64,000 bases of DNA from Paenibacillus sp. CF384 (GCF_900106745.1 NZ_FNNV01000007.1:124001-188000), one strand, 5' to 3'; positions 1 through 7,341 are shown, counted from the stretch's first letter. Notes: generated by a model not told the origin, from the letters alone. Numbers and translations are program-made.

Positions 1-291
1 TACCGTGAAAGTGAGCGTAATCTCAAAAGCTTTGCCTAATACGAAGTGGATCGTTTTTCGCTTGGAATCAGGCAGGTCCTCATAGACCAAGGTGTCGACA
101 ATATACGTCTCAACCCGCTTGCCCTCCCTGTATTTCTGACGATGCTTGGCTCCCGCTTCCTTCTCCGACTTCTCGATGAGCGTATGCTCCTCGACCTTGG
201 GCATAATTCGATTGATATTCCGATCTGAGAATAGGTCCCATACCTTCTCGATCGGTGCGTGAATCGTCGTTTCTTCTTTCCATGCCAGCAT
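1..291 (-). CDS. SRPBCC-family protein (partial, runs off left edge)
   Basis: Only the first 97 codons are inside the window. The peptide opens MLAWKEETTIHAPIEKVWD, the usual beginning of SRPBCC/START-like proteins (AHSA1 and polyketide-cyclase relatives), which form a hydrophobic ligand cavity. The next segments (an LFSDRN-like turn and a charged strand region) also fit the fold. The ATG lies 9 bp after the merR stop, with AGGGAG about 12 nt upstream, so both genes are probably read from one message. The C-terminal part is missing, so no ligand or reaction can be given. Family assignment is by pattern; the role is unknown. Confidence 0.7.
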   Translation of the reverse strand, partial: MLAWKEETTIHAPIEKVWDLFSDRNINRIMPKVEEHTLIEKSEKEAGAKHRQKYREGKRVETYIVDTLVYEDLPDSKRKTIHFVLGKAFEITLTFTV

Positions 292-300
292 ATGTGTCCA

Positions 301-636
301 CTACTCCCTTCCCGATGCAAGGAATTCATCAATTTCTTCGACCTGTAACAGGAGATCCCTTATTTGTAGCCGTATGTTGCCCCGTTTCTGTTCCAGCAGC
401 CCCTCCAGATGCGCAAAGGACTCGTCGCTCATAACCGCGCTCATCTCCTGAATCGTACAGCCGAATCGTCTCAATTTCGTAAGCAGCACCGCTATAAAAT
501 AACTGCCGTCGTCGTAGTACCGATACTTGTTCGAGGGATCAATAAACACAGGCTCCAGCAGCTTCACTTCCGCATAATAACGCAGCGTTTCCTTACTCAG
601 CCCGGTCATTTCCGAGAATTCGCTGATCTTGTACAT
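301..636 (-). CDS. MerR-family transcriptional regulator
   Basis: A protein of 111 residues starting MYKISEFSEMTGLSKETLRYY, the winged-helix DNA-binding opening of MerR proteins, followed by the second wing (KYRYYDDGS) and a C-terminal helix that would form the dimer coiled coil. There is no metal- or drug-binding domain after the helix, so it belongs to the short MerR class. A longer frame exists upstream, but the ATG at 636 has a strong AGGGGGGAG Shine-Dalgarno sequence, and the longer version would run through the promoter. The palindrome between its -35 and -10 elements suggests autoregulation together with the SRPBCC gene. Confidence 0.85.
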   Translation of the reverse strand: MYKISEFSEMTGLSKETLRYYAEVKLLEPVFIDPSNKYRYYDDGSYFIAVLLTKLRRFGCTIQEMSAVMSDESFAHLEGLLEQKRGNIRLQIRDLLLQVEEIDEFLASGRE

Positions 637-654
637 GAATCTCCCCCCTCTCCC

Positions 655-686
655 AGCATAAACCGTGTGGTGCACCACAGAGTCAA
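655..686 (-). promoter_or_regulatory. MerR-type promoter with operator in an extended spacer
   Basis: On the minus strand TTGACT (686-681) is followed by the perfect 14-bp palindrome TGTGGTGCACCACA (679-666), then TATGCT (660-655). The spacer is about 20 bp. An overlong spacer filled by a dyad is the hallmark of MerR-controlled promoters, where the regulator untwists DNA to activate. It lies directly upstream of the merR gene. Confidence 0.65.
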
Positions 687-722
687 TAGAATACTGTATC
701 GATTATAACTTACGCAGAAAAA

Positions 723-764
723 AAGCGACTAAACCGGAATACCTGAATTCCGATTTAGTCACTT
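723..764 (-). terminator. Intrinsic terminator of the YhgE-like gene
   Basis: Long stem with arms at 727-740 and 747-760, extended outward to 723 and 764. The mismatches on the plus strand become G-U pairs on the minus strand, and a run of seven T follows in the minus direction, so it ends the minus-strand gene at 781. Confidence 0.8.
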
Positions 765-780
765 TAGAGGTAGACATCAC

Positions 781-1956
781 TTACATAGAACGATCTAGAG
801 TTGCTGCTACTTTCTTCGGTTTAAGCACCGATGCGGCGGCAACCAGCATACAAATGCCGGACAACCAGCCAAGCACCCGGTACGTGCCGTTCATGTTCGT
901 ACCGTCGAAGTACATCACCGAGCGCAAGCCCGTTGCGACAAACCGCAGCGGTGTCCAGCTGTACAGCCAATCCTTCGCAACAGCCGGCAGCATCTCGGGT
1001 GCCATATTAATAACAGGCATCGAGAAGAAGAATAGCAGCACCATGAGCGGAACCGCCGGCATGCCAATCCAGCGCAGTAAGGTTGTTTGAAACAGGAAGA
1101 ATGCCGCCCCGGCTAACAAAAGGAATAACCAAAGCTGCGTCCGATCCGATAGCTCCATGCCATACCAGGAGCCAGACATCCATACAAGAAAGGCCGTTGC
1201 GCCTGTCACGATTACGAGGCCCATCACAAGCTTCGTCAATACGATACGCATATGACCGCCGCCGGCTTTCACCGCTTGCTGGGACGCCAAGAACAACGTA
1301 ATGCTGACTGCCAAGCAGCTTAGCCACATCATCTGTGTGAGCAGCAGCGGCGCGTTACCGCTGGCATTGTTAGCACCTACAGGATGCACAATCTGCGAGC
1401 TGACCGTGAACGGCTCCAGCAGCGCTCCGGCGGACTTTACCGGAATGGCATCGGCGTGCTTGCCGATCTCTGCCAGAAGCTGCGTCGACAGCTGACTGCT
1501 GATCTTCTGCATCGCTGTCTGCAGCAGCATGTTCACCGTGCCTGCTACCTGCGCATTCTTCCCTTCGCTCACATAGATCTGCAGCTGTGCAGGCTGCGGC
1601 GCAGCGGACTGCAGCGAAAGCAGGCCTGCGCTTAGATCAGCCGGCAGAATCAATGCGCCATAATAGGCTTGATCATCGATCCCTGCAAGTGCTTCTTCCT
1701 TGGAGCTTACGATCTCCCACTTTATCGGCAGCTGTGTTTGCTGCGTCATTTTCTCCTTTAACATCTCACCGACGGCCAACTGGGATCCATCGGGTTTATC
1801 TGCCGGCTGATCCAAGACAACCAGCGCAAGCGGAAGCTCTTTCGGAGCCGCTCCGGCAGCAGGTCCAATCATCGCTACCCCAAACACCATGAGCACAGCC
1901 AGTACAGCAACCGCGCCAATCCACACTAATTTCTGCTTCAAAAAATTTTTATGCAA
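781..1956 (-). CDS. YhgE/Pip-like (DUF3533-type) ABC-2 membrane protein
   Basis: A membrane protein of about 391 residues. It has one N-terminal transmembrane helix, a large outside domain (about residues 40-200) and a cluster of roughly five C-terminal helices ending in a basic tail. This is the layout of YhgE/Pip and DUF3533 proteins, ABC-2-permease relatives tied to export or envelope stress. No ATPase lies beside it. The frame is open up to 2103, but that stretch is AT-rich intergenic-like sequence. I chose TTG at 1956 because AAGGTGG sits 7 nt upstream. In B. subtilis yhgE pairs with the TetR gene yhgD, and here too a TetR gene lies divergently, so repression by it is likely. Confidence 0.7.
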   Translation of the reverse strand: MHKNFLKQKLVWIGAVAVLAVLMVFGVAMIGPAAGAAPKELPLALVVLDQPADKPDGSQLAVGEMLKEKMTQQTQLPIKWEIVSSKEEALAGIDDQAYYGALILPADLSAGLLSLQSAAPQPAQLQIYVSEGKNAQVAGTVNMLLQTAMQKISSQLSTQLLAEIGKHADAIPVKSAGALLEPFTVSSQIVHPVGANNASGNAPLLLTQMMWLSCLAVSITLFLASQQAVKAGGGHMRIVLTKLVMGLVIVTGATAFLVWMSGSWYGMELSDRTQLWLFLLLAGAAFFLFQTTLLRWIGMPAVPLMVLLFFFSMPVINMAPEMLPAVAKDWLYSWTPLRFVATGLRSVMYFDGTNMNGTYRVLGWLSGICMLVAAASVLKPKKVAATLDRSM

Positions 1957-1983
1957 ACTTGCCACCACCTTATAATGGACATC

Positions 1984-2073
1984 GTGTTGAATAATGATCA
2001 CCGTGTTTATTATAATGATTTTAGGGCAGAACTCAATAATCAAGATCAGAAGCTTCTGTTGCTTATTCAACAC
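1984..2073. promoter_or_regulatory. Divergent regulatory region with 11-bp inverted repeats
   Basis: GTGTTGAATAA (1984-1994) and its exact reverse complement TTATTCAACAC (2063-2073) are separated by 68 bp of AT-rich sequence between the yhgE-like and tetR genes. The position suits an operator pair for the TetR protein, although single TetR sites are normally more compact. The repeat is observed; its role is inferred. Confidence 0.4.
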
Positions 2074-2152
2074 ATGAGAATGCCGCTGTTCATTAGGAGC
2101 CAAAATTCATCCTACATTTATATTTCATTACAGAAAGGAGCAGCTAGAACGC

Positions 2153-2761
2153 ATGACTCAGAAAACCGATCCCCGCATTGAGCGAACGAAAGACATGCTG
2201 CGCAGCGCACTGATTGAACTTATTGAGGAGAAAGGCTTCGAGGCGATTACCATTCGGGACTTAACGCTCAAAGCCGGACTTAATCGGGGAACCTTCTACC
2301 TGCACTACCACGATAAATTCGATCTGCTGGAGCAATGCAAAACAGAGATATGGAGCGGCTTCGAAGCCTGTATTCAGCTAGCCGACCCGGCACTTCTAAT
2401 CCAGCATGTGGAACGTGATGAGCCTTATCCGTTCATGGTGGATGTCTTCGGTTTCTTAAGGGAGAACAGTGATTTCTTCAGGGTTATGATGGGACCCAAA
2501 GGTGATCCCTCTTTTATCGTCACGTACAAAGAACTCATGCTTAAGCATCTCTATAACAAGCTGATGATGCTGCAGCCTGAAGATCAGAAACTGCTCGTGC
2601 CGCGTGATTTTCTCACAGCTTATATTATTTCCGCCAACTTTGGCGTCGTGCAGCATTGGCTGGAAACCGGGATGGTTTATACCCCGCGCGAAATGGCACA
2701 GATTATGTCCCGTATCATGCGCCGCGGCCCGCTGCGGATGACCGGCGCTCTGGACGGGTAG
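2153..2761 (+). CDS. TetR/AcrR-family transcriptional regulator
   Basis: A 202-residue protein with an N-terminal TetR helix-turn-helix (about residues 8-55: RTKDMLRSALIELIEEKGF, then TIRDLTLKAGLNRGTFYLHY) and a C-terminal ligand/dimer domain of the TetR_C type seen in YhgD-like and dihydroxyacetone-kinase-linked regulators. AAGGAG lies 12 nt before the ATG. It is transcribed away from the YhgE-like gene across 196 bp that carry an inverted repeat, the usual arrangement for a TetR repressor and its target. The inducer is unknown. Confidence 0.88.
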   Translation: MTQKTDPRIERTKDMLRSALIELIEEKGFEAITIRDLTLKAGLNRGTFYLHYHDKFDLLEQCKTEIWSGFEACIQLADPALLIQHVERDEPYPFMVDVFGFLRENSDFFRVMMGPKGDPSFIVTYKELMLKHLYNKLMMLQPEDQKLLVPRDFLTAYIISANFGVVQHWLETGMVYTPREMAQIMSRIMRRGPLRMTGALDG

Positions 2762-2768
2762 GGTTAAA

Positions 2769-2948
2769 GTTGCCAATTGTGCAACATTTCCGCCCGATTA
2801 TCAGCCTCACAGAGAGAATGTTGCATTTGCTGCAACAATTTCTTCTCGGATCGCCATTTGAGAGCTATTTCACGTTTAAAGTTGCAGATTCTGCAACATT
2901 AAACCAAATTAGGCATTCCAGATGAATAGATGTTGCATTCCATGCAAC
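2769..2948. repeat. Four phased 17-bp GTTGC-N7-GCAAC palindromes
   Basis: Copies at 2769-2785, 2820-2836, 2881-2897 and 2932-2948. Each has GTTGC, seven variable bases and GCAAC (three are GTTGCA-N5-TGCAAC), and most are followed by ATT. Starts are 51, 61 and 51 bp apart, close to whole helical turns. The array fills the 305-bp space after tetR. It contains no gene and is not an IS. It may be a protein-binding array or a family of intergenic repeats. Confidence 0.85.
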
Positions 2949-3002
2949 ATTATCTTCACCGTGATCGATCGAAGTACCACCATCCCCCTGTCTAGACCAA
3001 AA

Positions 3003-3046
3003 AAGCTGTCCCAGCAGAGTCATCAGACACTCTGCTGGGACAGCTT
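3003..3046 (-). terminator. Intrinsic terminator of the methyltransferase gene
   Basis: Perfect 18-bp stem (3003-3020 with 3029-3046) and 8-nt loop. In the minus direction it is followed by TTTT, so it terminates the gene that ends at 3067. It could partly stop plus-strand readthrough from tetR as well. Confidence 0.88.
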
Positions 3047-3066
3047 CTTTGTATGCTATCAGAACA

Positions 3067-3798
3067 CTACTTCTCCGCTGCAATCAGTAGAAATATTGGA
3101 CGACGGGTTTCATCCCGCATATCAGGATAGGCAGCGATCGCTTCCGGTGTAGGCTGCGGCTCAGATAGCTTCCTGATGGTGAAGCCAGCCTCGATTAACT
3201 GATTAATGATCGTTGCAACCGTACGATGGTATTTCACCACATCATTGTCCAGAAACCTCGTTTGCCGCATGCCTTCCTGTTGATAATCGTCGACCGGCCA
3301 GTGCAGCCTCTCCCCTTCGGCACTGTAATGCCAGTCCTGTGCAGCGCGCGCGGTAAACACGGGATGCTCCACCGAAAGAATAAAGCTGCCCCCGGGCACA
3401 AGGTACTCATGGATCTTGCGACAGACGATATCGAACCGTTCGACGTAATGGAGAGCGAGCGAGCTAATGACGACATCGAACTGTTCAGCGGCGAACGCGA
3501 TGTCCTCTATCGCAAGCTGATGATACTCAATCCCCGCATCATGCTCGAACGCCTTAGCACGTGCAAGCATCATCTCGGACAGATCCACACCGATAACAGA
3601 ACCGGCCCCCATCTCACGGGCATACCGGCAATGCCAACCGAAGCCGCAGCCCAGATCAAGCACCCGCTTCCCCTCCAGGACAGGCATAAGCGCTCGCAGT
3701 GCCGGCCACTCCCCGGCCGCCTCCAGCCCGCCGATGGAACGAGGCATCTGATTGTATTTGGCGAAGAAGTCCGGATCATCGTATTTGTTCTGTTTCAT
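3067..3798 (-). CDS. Class I SAM-dependent methyltransferase
   Basis: A 243-residue protein with the Rossmann methyltransferase motif I VLDLGCGFGWHC (about residues 45-56), an acidic end of strand 2 (VIGVDLSE), and the post-motif FDVVISSLALHY and LVPGGSFILS typical of the methyltransferase-11/UbiE-like group. It is most like small-molecule methyltransferases of the YafE type; the substrate cannot be read from sequence. AAGGGGG precedes the ATG. It appears monocistronic, with a TATACT -10-like element about 30 bp upstream and its own strong terminator. Confidence 0.82.
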   Translation of the reverse strand: MKQNKYDDPDFFAKYNQMPRSIGGLEAAGEWPALRALMPVLEGKRVLDLGCGFGWHCRYAREMGAGSVIGVDLSEMMLARAKAFEHDAGIEYHQLAIEDIAFAAEQFDVVISSLALHYVERFDIVCRKIHEYLVPGGSFILSVEHPVFTARAAQDWHYSAEGERLHWPVDDYQQEGMRQTRFLDNDVVKYHRTVATIINQLIEAGFTIRKLSEPQPTPEAIAAYPDMRDETRRPIFLLIAAEK

Positions 3799-3925
3799 CT
3801 TAGCGGCCCCCTTGCAGTAAATTACTCTAAGTATAGAGAGTGGAAACGTGAGGGTACAAGTTATTTATTGCCACTTGAATGCACCTTATGCTACAGTTAA
3901 ATTATGTCATTATTGATTAAAGTAA

Positions 3926-3942
3926 CCTTATTCATAATAAGG
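3926..3942 (+). promoter_or_regulatory. Hairpin/palindrome over the RBS of the RHH gene
   Basis: CCTTATT-CAT-AATAAGG forms a perfect 7-bp stem whose 3' arm contains the AAGG of the ribosome binding site used at 3957. It could be an operator for the RHH protein, or an RNA stem that masks its ribosome binding site. Confidence 0.4.
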
Positions 3943-3956
3943 CGGTGCTATTCATC

Positions 3957-4229
3957 ATGAGCTCTCCTCCTACTCCTTCTTCCAAAAACATAAAGCTCGG
4001 CATACCTAACCACGAAGGGCAGATGTCCATGCTTTTCTCGAAGGGTGGCTCTCGCGAAGGGGCCGGACGCAAAGGCTTCGGGGAAACAAGGAAGGTCTCT
4101 CTAACCTTATCCGCAGAGGTGTGGCAGGCTCTTGAAGCTCACTGCATAGCGAAATCCTGCTCCAAATCCGAGGCGCTGAGGGGCATGATCGAAACGTATT
4201 TACACAATGAACATTCGGAAGGCAGGTGA
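3957..4229 (+). CDS. Small ribbon-helix-helix (CopG/Arc-like) protein
   Basis: A 90-residue protein. The first half is basic and flexible, with GGSREGAGRKGFGETRK at about residues 33-49. The second half, KVSLTLSAEVWQALEAH followed by SKSEALRGMIETYL, has the strand-helix-helix pattern of RHH DNA-binding proteins. The start is the ATG at 3957, with AAGGCGGTG 9 nt upstream; a GTG at 3945 is the alternative. It ends 7 bp before the DnaN paralogue, whose ribosome binding site lies inside its last codons, so the two are translated together. A DNA-binding partner or regulator for the clamp is the simplest reading; the function is unproven. Confidence 0.65.
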   Translation: MSSPPTPSSKNIKLGIPNHEGQMSMLFSKGGSREGAGRKGFGETRKVSLTLSAEVWQALEAHCIAKSCSKSEALRGMIETYLHNEHSEGR

Positions 4230-4236
4230 GGGTTTC

Positions 4237-5412
4237 GTGTTCGTTCAAGTAAATCGACTGCTGCTGCTTCGCGCGCTTCAAGCTGTCGCTCATGCCGCTT
4301 CCTCCAAGAGTACGATTCCGATCCTCTCCGGCATCCTGCTAACCGCCGATTCCTCAGGAATAACCGTCACTGCAGGCAGCATGGGCATGATGCTGACATC
4401 CTTCATTCCGGCACATGAAGTCGATGCCATCATTCGCAAGAGCGGCCGCATCGTCGTTCCTGCGCGTTATTTAGTCGATATCGTTCGCAGCCTTCAGGCA
4501 GTGGATTCGATTCAGCTTGCACTTCTCACCGGATTAACCCTCACCATTACTTCTTCGTCATCGCGTTATCATTTAAACGGCATGGATGCTGAAGATTACC
4601 CGCTCAGCACAGCAACAGCAGCAACAGCAACAGACAGCTCACGGACCGGCATTCGGATCTCGAACGGCCATTTGAAGAGGCTCATTAAACAGGTTGATTT
4701 TGCCGTTGCCGCTTCCGAATTCAGACCTGTACTGACAGGCGTACTATACGCCTTCCACGGTAATCATCTGCAGCTAGTGGCGACCGATGGCGTTCAGCTC
4801 TCCTTCCAATCGACAACCGACTATATCTCGCACACATCCAAGCCAAGCGCACCTGTCATTATTCCGGGGAAACATTTAACCGATTTTGCCAAAATGCTGC
4901 AGGATGACGAGGCAACGACAGACATCAGTATTGGCGAGCGCGAACGCACAATTACCCTTCGAACCGCTAATTTTCATCAGCAATCCTCCCTCATTGAAGG
5001 GGCTTTTCCTTCTCTGGACAAGGTTATGAGACCCGCCGCTCACCATATTGAACTTAGCTTTAACACCAAGCACCTGCTGCATGCTCTTGAACGAGTCGCG
5101 ATAGTAGCAGGTGACAGCAACGTGGTTAAGCTGTATACACGCTCTCCCCACTCCGTCTCCCTCACAGCCCGGACAGCTGAAATTGGCGACGTCTACGAGG
5201 AAGTTGATGCCGTGAGCAGCAGCGCCGAACAAGACGTTACCGTGTATTTCAATGGCCGCTTCATGATTGAAATTGTCCGTTCCATCGCAGATCATACCTT
5301 ACACATGCAAGTAGCCGGCGCATGGAACCCCATCGTGATTCGCCCAGCGAATACCGCAGCCGTCGAAGAATCGATGTACATGCTTACGCCCGTTAGGTCA
5401 GGTCCGCATTAG
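4237..5412 (+). CDS. DnaN paralogue (second beta sliding clamp)
   Basis: A 391-residue protein matching the three-domain bacterial beta clamp of about 380 residues. Visible family signatures are SSKSTIPILSGILL near the N-terminus, LQLVATDGVQLSF and VIIPGKHLTDFAKML in the middle, and a C-terminal MYMLTPVR resembling the clamp's closing strand. The ATDG motif is followed by VQL instead of the usual HRL, and a Ser/Thr/Ala-rich linker at about 130-140 is unusual. It is not in a dnaA-dnaN-recF context, so it is a paralogue. Second clamps are known in Paenibacillus and the B. cereus group. I chose GTG at 4237 because AGGTGAGG lies just upstream; an ATG at 4207 would overlap the RHH gene. Confidence 0.82.
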   Translation: MFVQVNRLLLLRALQAVAHAASSKSTIPILSGILLTADSSGITVTAGSMGMMLTSFIPAHEVDAIIRKSGRIVVPARYLVDIVRSLQAVDSIQLALLTGLTLTITSSSSRYHLNGMDAEDYPLSTATAATATDSSRTGIRISNGHLKRLIKQVDFAVAASEFRPVLTGVLYAFHGNHLQLVATDGVQLSFQSTTDYISHTSKPSAPVIIPGKHLTDFAKMLQDDEATTDISIGERERTITLRTANFHQQSSLIEGAFPSLDKVMRPAAHHIELSFNTKHLLHALERVAIVAGDSNVVKLYTRSPHSVSLTARTAEIGDVYEEVDAVSSSAEQDVTVYFNGRFMIEIVRSIADHTLHMQVAGAWNPIVIRPANTAAVEESMYMLTPVRSGPH

Positions 5413-5434
5413 ATCGGTTATACTAAAATAAAAA

Positions 5435-5456
5435 AATGCCGGCAAGCGCCGGCATT
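5435..5456 (-). terminator. Minus-strand terminator upstream of the Crp/Fnr gene
   Basis: AATGCCGGC-AAGC-GCCGGCATT gives a 9-bp stem and 4-nt loop. The T-rich tail is on the minus strand (A-run at 5430-5436 on plus), so it stops leftward transcription. The only leftward gene nearby is hmp, whose transcript would then cover the whole crp-like gene in antisense. Confidence 0.75.
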
Positions 5457-5468
5457 CACGAGGTAACG

Positions 5469-5981
5469 ATGATCATACACAAAGGCGAAACCCTATTCCG
5501 TCAAGGGGAATCCGGCCCCCTCTATCACTTAAAGAGCGGTTTACTGAAGATCGTTCGCGTCCATCAGGACGGTTCGCAGATCTTGGTCAATATTATTGTA
5601 CCAGACGAAATCATCCCGCATCATTCCTTAATCAGCCCTAATCCTTACTACGGGACTGCCATTGCACTCGTCACTTGCGAAGTCGATTGTTTACCCGCCG
5701 AGATGTGGTACGAAGAGCTTGCGCATAATCCGGCGCAATGTCGCGACATCGCCCTCAAGCTGCAGGACAAGCTGCGCATGATGCAGCAGCGCATTGACCA
5801 ATTAACCGAGGTTGCGCCAGCAGAGAAGCTGCGTAAGCTGCAGACTTGGTTTCAAGCTTACATCTCTCCCTATTCCCTAACCGATGTGCTGACCCAAGAT
5901 GAGATCGGTCAATTTCTCGGGCTGCGCAGGGAAACCATCAATCGGCTGCTGCGCAGCCAATCGGAAGGCGAAACCAAGTAA
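5469..5981 (+). CDS. Crp/Fnr-family transcriptional regulator
   Basis: A 170-residue protein with an N-terminal cyclic-nucleotide-binding fold (KGETLFRQGESGPLYHLKSG, about residues 5-24) and a C-terminal Crp-type HTH (TDVLTQDEIGQFLGLRRETINRLL, about 137-160). It is shorter at the N-terminus than usual members (about 220 residues) and lacks a Cys cluster for Fe-S binding, so it is not a classical Fnr. A frame continues upstream to 5436 through the terminator hairpin; ATG at 5469 has CGAGGTAACG in front of it. It faces hmp tail to tail, with 11 bp between stop codons. A perfect Crp/Fnr half-site dyad in the hmp promoter suggests hmp as a target. Confidence 0.82.
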   Translation: MIIHKGETLFRQGESGPLYHLKSGLLKIVRVHQDGSQILVNIIVPDEIIPHHSLISPNPYYGTAIALVTCEVDCLPAEMWYEELAHNPAQCRDIALKLQDKLRMMQQRIDQLTEVAPAEKLRKLQTWFQAYISPYSLTDVLTQDEIGQFLGLRRETINRLLRSQSEGETK

Positions 5982-5992
5982 CCCCGCCCTCA

Positions 5993-7261
5993 CTATTGCG
6001 CAGCAGCTGTTTCCTGCGGTTGAGCCGCCGACTTATCCGGTGCCTCTTCCAAGCTGCCGCCCGTTCCGAAGAATTCATAATGAATATCCGCTGTGGGGAC
6101 ACCCCACTCCTTCAAGAGGCCGTACACCATTCTCATGAACGGCTCCGGACCGCAGAAGTAGAAGCTCGCATCCTTCGTCGACAAGACGTCTTGAAGCCAT
6201 GGCAGGTCGATATAACCTTCTTTATGATAAGCCTTCGCCGCACGGTCATCCTCTGTTGGCTTGTTATAGCACCAATACAAGGATACCTGTGGAGCTCGTG
6301 ACGCGATCTCCTCCACTTCGGATCGCAAGGCATGCACATTGGCATTCTGAGCCGCATGAATGAAGGTAACCGGACGATCCGAATAGCTGTCGGTCAAGGT
6401 GGATAGCATACTCACTAGCGGCGTTAACCCGACACCTCCGCTAATCAAGACAACCGGCCTCGTATCCGCGACATCTAACGTGAAGTGCCCTGCAGGCGCC
6501 GAAAGCTGCAGCACATCTCCTTGGTTGACCTGCTCATGCAGGTACATGGAGACTTTCCCCTCGGGCTTGTCCGGAAACGCCTCTTCGCGTTTGACCGAGA
6601 TGCGATAGTACGGTTTACCCGGTGCATCAGATAAGCTGTACTGACGAATATGCGTGTATGTTTCACCGGGAACTTGCAACTTAACACTCACATACTGCCC
6701 CGGTTCAAAAGCAGGAAGTTGGCCTCCATCCTCCGCCACCAGATAGAAGGATGTGATAACATCACTCTCTCGCACCTTCCTATGCACACGAAATGCCCGG
6801 TAATCCGCCCAACCGCCATTTTGCTGCTCGGCCTGCTTGTACATTTCGGCTTCCGTCTCGATGAAGACATTCGCGATGATTCCGTAAGCCTCCGCCCATG
6901 CGTTCAGAATCTCCTCCGTTGCCGCTTCACCTAACACATCCTTGATCGCTGTAAGCAGCATTTGCCCGACGATGGGGTAATGCTCCGCTTTAACGCCCAA
7001 GCTCCGATGTTTATGGGCAATCTGTTTCACGACCGGCAGAATCATCTCCAGCTTATCGATATGGAGCGCCGCGGCATAGACCGCATTGGCCAGTGCCGTC
7101 TGCTGCCTGCCCTTGGTTTGATTCGCATGATTGAACATATGAAGCAGCTCGGGATGAGCGGTAAACAGCAGATGATAGAATCGTTTCGTAATGGTCGTAC
7201 CGTGCACCTCTAATACCGGAACGGTTGATTTAATAATGTCGATGGTTTGCTTGCTTAGCAT
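5993..7261 (-). CDS. hmp: Flavohaemoglobin, nitric oxide dioxygenase
   Basis: A 422-residue protein that oxidises NO to nitrate with O2 and NAD(P)H in the cytoplasm. It has an N-terminal globin domain (about 1-140; LSKQTIDIIKSTVPVL, and the proximal-His region KAEHYPIVGQML), an FAD domain (RQYSLSDAPG) and an NAD domain (GGVGLTPLVSML, FYFCGPEPFM). Length and domain order match Hmp. The tail beyond the NAD domain is Ala/Gln-rich. The start at 7261 (MLSKQTID) has GAGGAACAAGCC upstream; the frame continues further but without support. A TATACT -10 with a Crp/Fnr box near -42 drives it. No terminator lies directly after it; the first is at 5435-5456. Confidence 0.95.
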   Translation of the reverse strand: MLSKQTIDIIKSTVPVLEVHGTTITKRFYHLLFTAHPELLHMFNHANQTKGRQQTALANAVYAAALHIDKLEMILPVVKQIAHKHRSLGVKAEHYPIVGQMLLTAIKDVLGEAATEEILNAWAEAYGIIANVFIETEAEMYKQAEQQNGGWADYRAFRVHRKVRESDVITSFYLVAEDGGQLPAFEPGQYVSVKLQVPGETYTHIRQYSLSDAPGKPYYRISVKREEAFPDKPEGKVSMYLHEQVNQGDVLQLSAPAGHFTLDVADTRPVVLISGGVGLTPLVSMLSTLTDSYSDRPVTFIHAAQNANVHALRSEVEEIASRAPQVSLYWCYNKPTEDDRAAKAYHKEGYIDLPWLQDVLSTKDASFYFCGPEPFMRMVYGLLKEWGVPTADIHYEFFGTGGSLEEAPDKSAAQPQETAAAQ

Positions 7262-7297
7262 GGCTTGTTCCTCGCTTTCGTCACTTGGAATAATCCA

Positions 7298-7341
7298 AGT
7301 ATACAAGGACGCCTCATGCAGTCGATGTGATTACAATCACA
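7298..7341 (-). promoter_or_regulatory. hmp promoter with Crp/Fnr-type box
   Basis: On the minus strand the perfect dyad TGTGATTACAATCACA (7341-7326) lies upstream of TATACT (7303-7298). If transcription begins about 7 nt after the -10, the dyad centre falls near -42, the class II activator position. The half sites TGTGA/TCACA match the Crp/Fnr consensus exactly. Confidence 0.75.

Noticed and set aside
1957-2103. Upstream extension of the YhgE-like protein
   Set aside because: The added residues are Ile/Asn/His-rich translation of AT-rich DNA, and the extension would remove the divergent promoter region; TTG at 1956 has a good ribosome binding site.
2769-2948. Insertion-sequence remnant
   Set aside because: No transposase fragment or target duplication; the unit is a 17-bp palindrome only.
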